In this document: positions 61,002 to 64,000 of the stretch, one piece after another
Layout: each line of letters starts with the position of its first letter
Position numbering within the stretch: the stretch's first letter is position 1
Source: Leucocoprinus leucothites
Taxonomy: Eukaryota > Basidiomycota > Agaricomycetes > Agaricales > Agaricaceae
Assembly: GCA_013368445.1 (NCBI GenBank)
Contig: JAACJO010000003.1
Coordinates: 1,736,001-1,800,000, forward strand
Reading direction: 5' to 3'
Length of the DNA: 64,000 bases
The notes under the pieces: model-generated
Told to the model about the DNA's origin: nothing
The model's database searches: none
Seen by the model: the letters and a program-made list of their open reading frames with translations, nothing else
Made by a program: the position numbers and the translations under genes

Positions 61002-63353
61002 ATGGGTTTCTTTTCCTCAAGAAAAACAGCAGAGGTGGAGAGTGAGAATTACCATGTAACGGCTACTATGGTTGGGACGACAGGCGGTGTGGGTACGGGC
61101 GGAAGTGCGGGCGAGAAATCAGTGGTGAACGTTATACGATCTCGGTTTGTAAGTTGACGGCAGTTTTTTGCGGTTTTCATTTCGGGTGAACGTTTTGAGC
61201 TCATGATTTCCTTTCGACGCTTGGAAATTTATAAACTCCTCACGGGTGGCTCTTCACCGTACTGCGGCTTGCGTTTTACGTCCTGCTGTTACTCGACGAC
61301 TGGTTCTATCCTGGGACTTTGGACCTTACAACTTTCAACCATGTCTTCTATTGGGAAATATAGTACGGAAAGAAGGGGAAGGCACGGGAAACACCTATAA
61401 GCTATATCCCCCAAAATGTATCTGTAGCGCAGGCGTTGTCTATTGAGAATGCTGCGACGGTACACGCCCCCATTACCTCGAGTCCACTTGCAGGCAGCTC
61501 AAAGGGTGTCAACTTGAAACGAGCTCCTGCCGCTTCTCCGGCCACGGCTGCGCTCCCTGGAAAACCAAAACTTTCCATCTCTACTGAGCATGAAAGGCCA
61601 CTTCCTCCGACGCCGCCACCGAAGAAACGGACAGCACCGAGCGGGAGTGGGAGAGATTCGAATTCTATCATTGCGATGCCCCCGCCTATGACACCTGTAA
61701 AGGATAGAGGGGAGGGTAGGGTGAAGATTTCTGGTGTTGGTGCGAGTTCGAGTTCGAGTACGGTGAGCTCGCCGTCGAGGGCGGGAGTGTCGGATGCTGT
61801 AACGTGCGCTCTTTTTTGTTCCTCAGTTGTCTTAGTGATGCTAACTATACTATTGTAGAACTACGTTAGCCCAGCGCTTGAACGAGCTTGCGGTAGCAAA
61901 TGAGGATGGGCTGTTGAAGTATGTGCTCGAAATGGTTGTTCTTTTGACCGTACTCACGATTTTGCTAGTGACGATGAATACCGACTATTGCGACAAAATC
62001 TGTTCGAGCGATTTGCTTCTGCATCTGGGGTGCCGAGTGAAACATCCATCGTGCCGCTGGCACGACCACGACCAAATGCATTTGTGAATGGGCCTAAAAC
62101 ACCCGACAGAGGTATGTTGGGAATTCTTATGGGATTCTTATGGAGTTTTCGCATGTGGAGCGCCTTGACTTATGATTCTCAATTCAGCTTCGTCGCGGCC
62201 TTTATCCAACTTTCAAGTAGAACTACCTCGACCACCATCGTCTCAGTCACGGTATTCCATCGCGTCTAATGTTGCAAGTATATTCCGGAGAACGTCGACG
62301 AGTGTTCCGCCAAAGGATTCGACGGATACAGCGAGTATATGGTCACAACAGTCAGGCCAAAGTTCTAACCGATGGAAACTCGGGAGAATGCTGTCGAGGA
62401 AGTCTAGTAACTCATCAATGGGGACTACTGCGTCAAGAAAAGACCCGGCGGAGACGATGTCGATCACATCAAGGCTGGAGCGGAGTGGTACAGGCGTCAG
62501 TCGACCAGAGACACCTCACAGGAGAAAGCTTGCGACACCCCCTTCTTCATTCCCTGGAGCTATGAAGCACCAGGAGACTCGATTTCTAAACAGCAATATA
62601 TACAACGTGTTCGACGAGGATCACCTTTCATCCGCTGCAGATATTCGACAGGAGATTCTTGCGGTTGAGGCAGAGGCTAAAAGATTAATGGACGCATTCA
62701 ATGGGTTGGAAGTGACGACGCTTTCCAAGACTCAACGTTCGCGGGGTTACTCGGGAACACGATCTGATGCGGGACGGCCGAGCAATGTAGGGAGTATGGT
62801 GGAATCCAAGTTATCGACAGAGGGCAAATCGATCAAGCGAATTAATTTGGCAGAATCTGACGCTGGGTCCATACGTTCAGCAAATACAACAGGGACGGGA
62901 TTTTCCAAATCAGCGTCCTCGGGTCGAGCAGGCTTGCGCGCCAAGACGAGTGTGACTACTTCGTTGGCGCTCAGCACGACGTCATCGCGGCCTGGTTCTT
63001 TGCGGCGCAAGAACTCTTCATCTAGTATACATTCACATGGACATCCGAAGCAACCGAGTCCGGCAGTCCCCCTTCCTGCGTTGCCTAATCTCGCCGGTAT
63101 TAATGGAGCGAATAATTCGAGCGTTAGTTTGACTCGAAGCGCCCATATCATGAGGTCCGTACCCGAGGACGATACGAGATCTGCAGCTGATACTGTGACA
63201 ACGACTATCCGGTTGGAGGACGAGGACGGGGATGAAATGGAGGATATCCGACGGCGTAGGGAGGAGGTGCAGCAGCGGTATGATGCACGACTGGATTATT
63301 TGCGCGCAAAGCTGAAGAGTGCAGAGTTGCACGAGAAGCTATTGCGACGGTGA
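61002..63353 (+). CDS. conserved-looking disordered protein with C-terminal coiled coil
   Basis: The start MGFFSSRKTAEVESENYHVT (61002) runs to IRSRF before a first intron of about 215 nt. After splicing it continues YGKKGKARETPISYIPQNVS, then long Ser/Pro/Thr-rich sequence with PPTPPPKKR. A short ordered-looking block, TTLAQRLNELAVANEDGLL then YRLLRQNLFERFASASG, sits near 61860-62030 on separate exons. The last exon (to TGA at 63353) has RRTSTSVPP and SRKSSNSSMGTT phosphosite-like runs, FNSNIYNVFDEDHLSSAAD-like text, ILAVEAEAKRLMDAFNGLE, and a terminal coiled coil (RRREEVQQRYDARLDYLR). No domain is recognised. It may be a cytoskeletal or polarity scaffold, but that is a guess from composition. 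Confidence 0.65.
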
Positions 63354-63609
63354 TATGTATTATGGGTGTTTTTTCTCTCTATGGCGGCCTTTTCGTTCTT
63401 ATTCGCTTGGGATATGTTTTGTTCTATGGATCACTGGTAGATTAGATCGTATAGTATTTATATACCCGTCGGCTGTTGCCGGCAACCGAGCTTACATGAC
63501 GTGTTGGAGTGATGAGAGTCGCGAAGCCAGTGTTAACTTCCTCAACAAGTCTCTTGCTGCAAACTGCCCAAGAACGAATCCGCAGCCATTCTCTCAGAGG
63601 TCTTTGGCC

Positions 63610-64000
63610 ATGGACCGCTCACCGTCTCCACCCGACGACCGCCCAAGGTCACCGACGGCTCCTACGCAGATCCCCAGGTCTGTTCCTCAGTCGGTACCCT
63701 CGCAGTGGTCGGCTGCAGACACCCCTCAGCACCACCTTCAGGGTACTTCCTATTTTTCCCAGACATCATCATCATCAGTACCAAGCAGGGCTCCGCCACC
63801 GCCTATTCTCGTCCGGAGCTCGTCAGTTCATTCTATACGGCGCGCTGGCAGGAGTACCAGTGTCAGTAGCTCCCAGGCACCCCACCGCAGCCACCGCGAG
63901 GGTGATGGCGTTCTCAGCGAAGCAGATGAAGAAGAGAACGACGGATCTCAGGAACTCGACTCTACTCCTCGCCGACGTCGTGGCAAGGCAGCAGCCACGC
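63610..64000 (+). CDS. 5' part of an unidentified gene (partial)
   Basis: An ATG at 63610 opens a frame without stop to the window end (130 codons). The product is Ser/Pro/Arg-rich and disordered (MDRSPSPPDDRPRSPTAP; SRAPPPPILVRSSSVHSIRR), with an acidic patch (SEADEEENDGSQELD) and a basic RRRRGK near the end. No family can be named from this part. The gene continues beyond the window. Confidence 0.65.
   Translation, partial: MDRSPSPPDDRPRSPTAPTQIPRSVPQSVPSQWSAADTPQHHLQGTSYFSQTSSSSVPSRAPPPPILVRSSSVHSIRRAGRSTSVSSSQAPHRSHREGDGVLSEADEEENDGSQELDSTPRRRRGKAAAT

Overview
The window looks like a nuclear chromosome segment of a filamentous basidiomycete, most likely an Agaricomycete. Evidence: nearly every gene is split by many short introns (about 50-65 nt, mostly GT-AG). 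Genes are packed on both strands with short intergenic gaps. Several protein types are typical of mushroom-forming fungi (a BTB-domain family, a kelch-BTB protein, a Zn2Cys6 regulator, a GH43 arabinanase). I saw no convincing tRNA, rRNA, CRISPR array, intact transposon or prokaryotic-style operon. Most exon models below were read by eye from splice signals and frame continuity. Where I list every exon, the lengths sum to a whole number of codons; other models give only outer limits.

Layout. 0-8 kb: 3' end of an unknown gene (+), the ribosome-biogenesis DEAH helicase Ecm16/Dhr1 (-), and a Scm3-type CENP-A chaperone (-). 8-19 kb: a small coiled-coil protein, a 114-aa putative mitochondrial protein, class I fructose-bisphosphate aldolase (+), pyridoxamine-phosphate oxidase (-), a large kelch-BTB protein (+), and a CHFR-like RING ligase (-). 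19-31 kb: a Zn2Cys6 regulator (-), the FHA splicing factor SNIP1/Pml1 (+), a C2H2 regulator (+), mitoribosomal mS41 (-), the Rab7-GEF subunit Mon1 (-), and a BTB protein (+). 31-42 kb: a zinc alcohol dehydrogenase (-), a secreted GH43 arabinanase (+), the glutathione-degradation protein Dug2 (-), and a disordered protein with three SUMO-interaction-like motifs (+). 42-55 kb: a citramalyl-CoA-lyase-like protein (+), the spliceosomal DEAH helicase Prp2 (+), a short-chain dehydrogenase (-), a gene-poor stretch with two weak small genes, and a SUGCT-like class III CoA-transferase (+). 55-64 kb: the phosphorelay protein Ypd1 (+), the cohesion helicase Chl1 (+), a conserved disordered protein (+), and the 5' part of another gene (+).

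Most genes are core housekeeping genes with no obvious common pathway. The clearest functional link is metabolic: a CitE/CLYBL-type lyase and a CaiB/BaiF CoA-transferase of the SUGCT type lie about 9 kb apart on the same strand. They resemble the last and first steps of itaconate/C5-dicarboxylate breakdown. A second theme is splicing architecture: very small exons (11, 14, 16, 19 and 22 nt), two GC-AG introns, and introns cutting through functional motifs. Two splicing factors (Prp2 and SNIP1/Pml1) are encoded in the same window.
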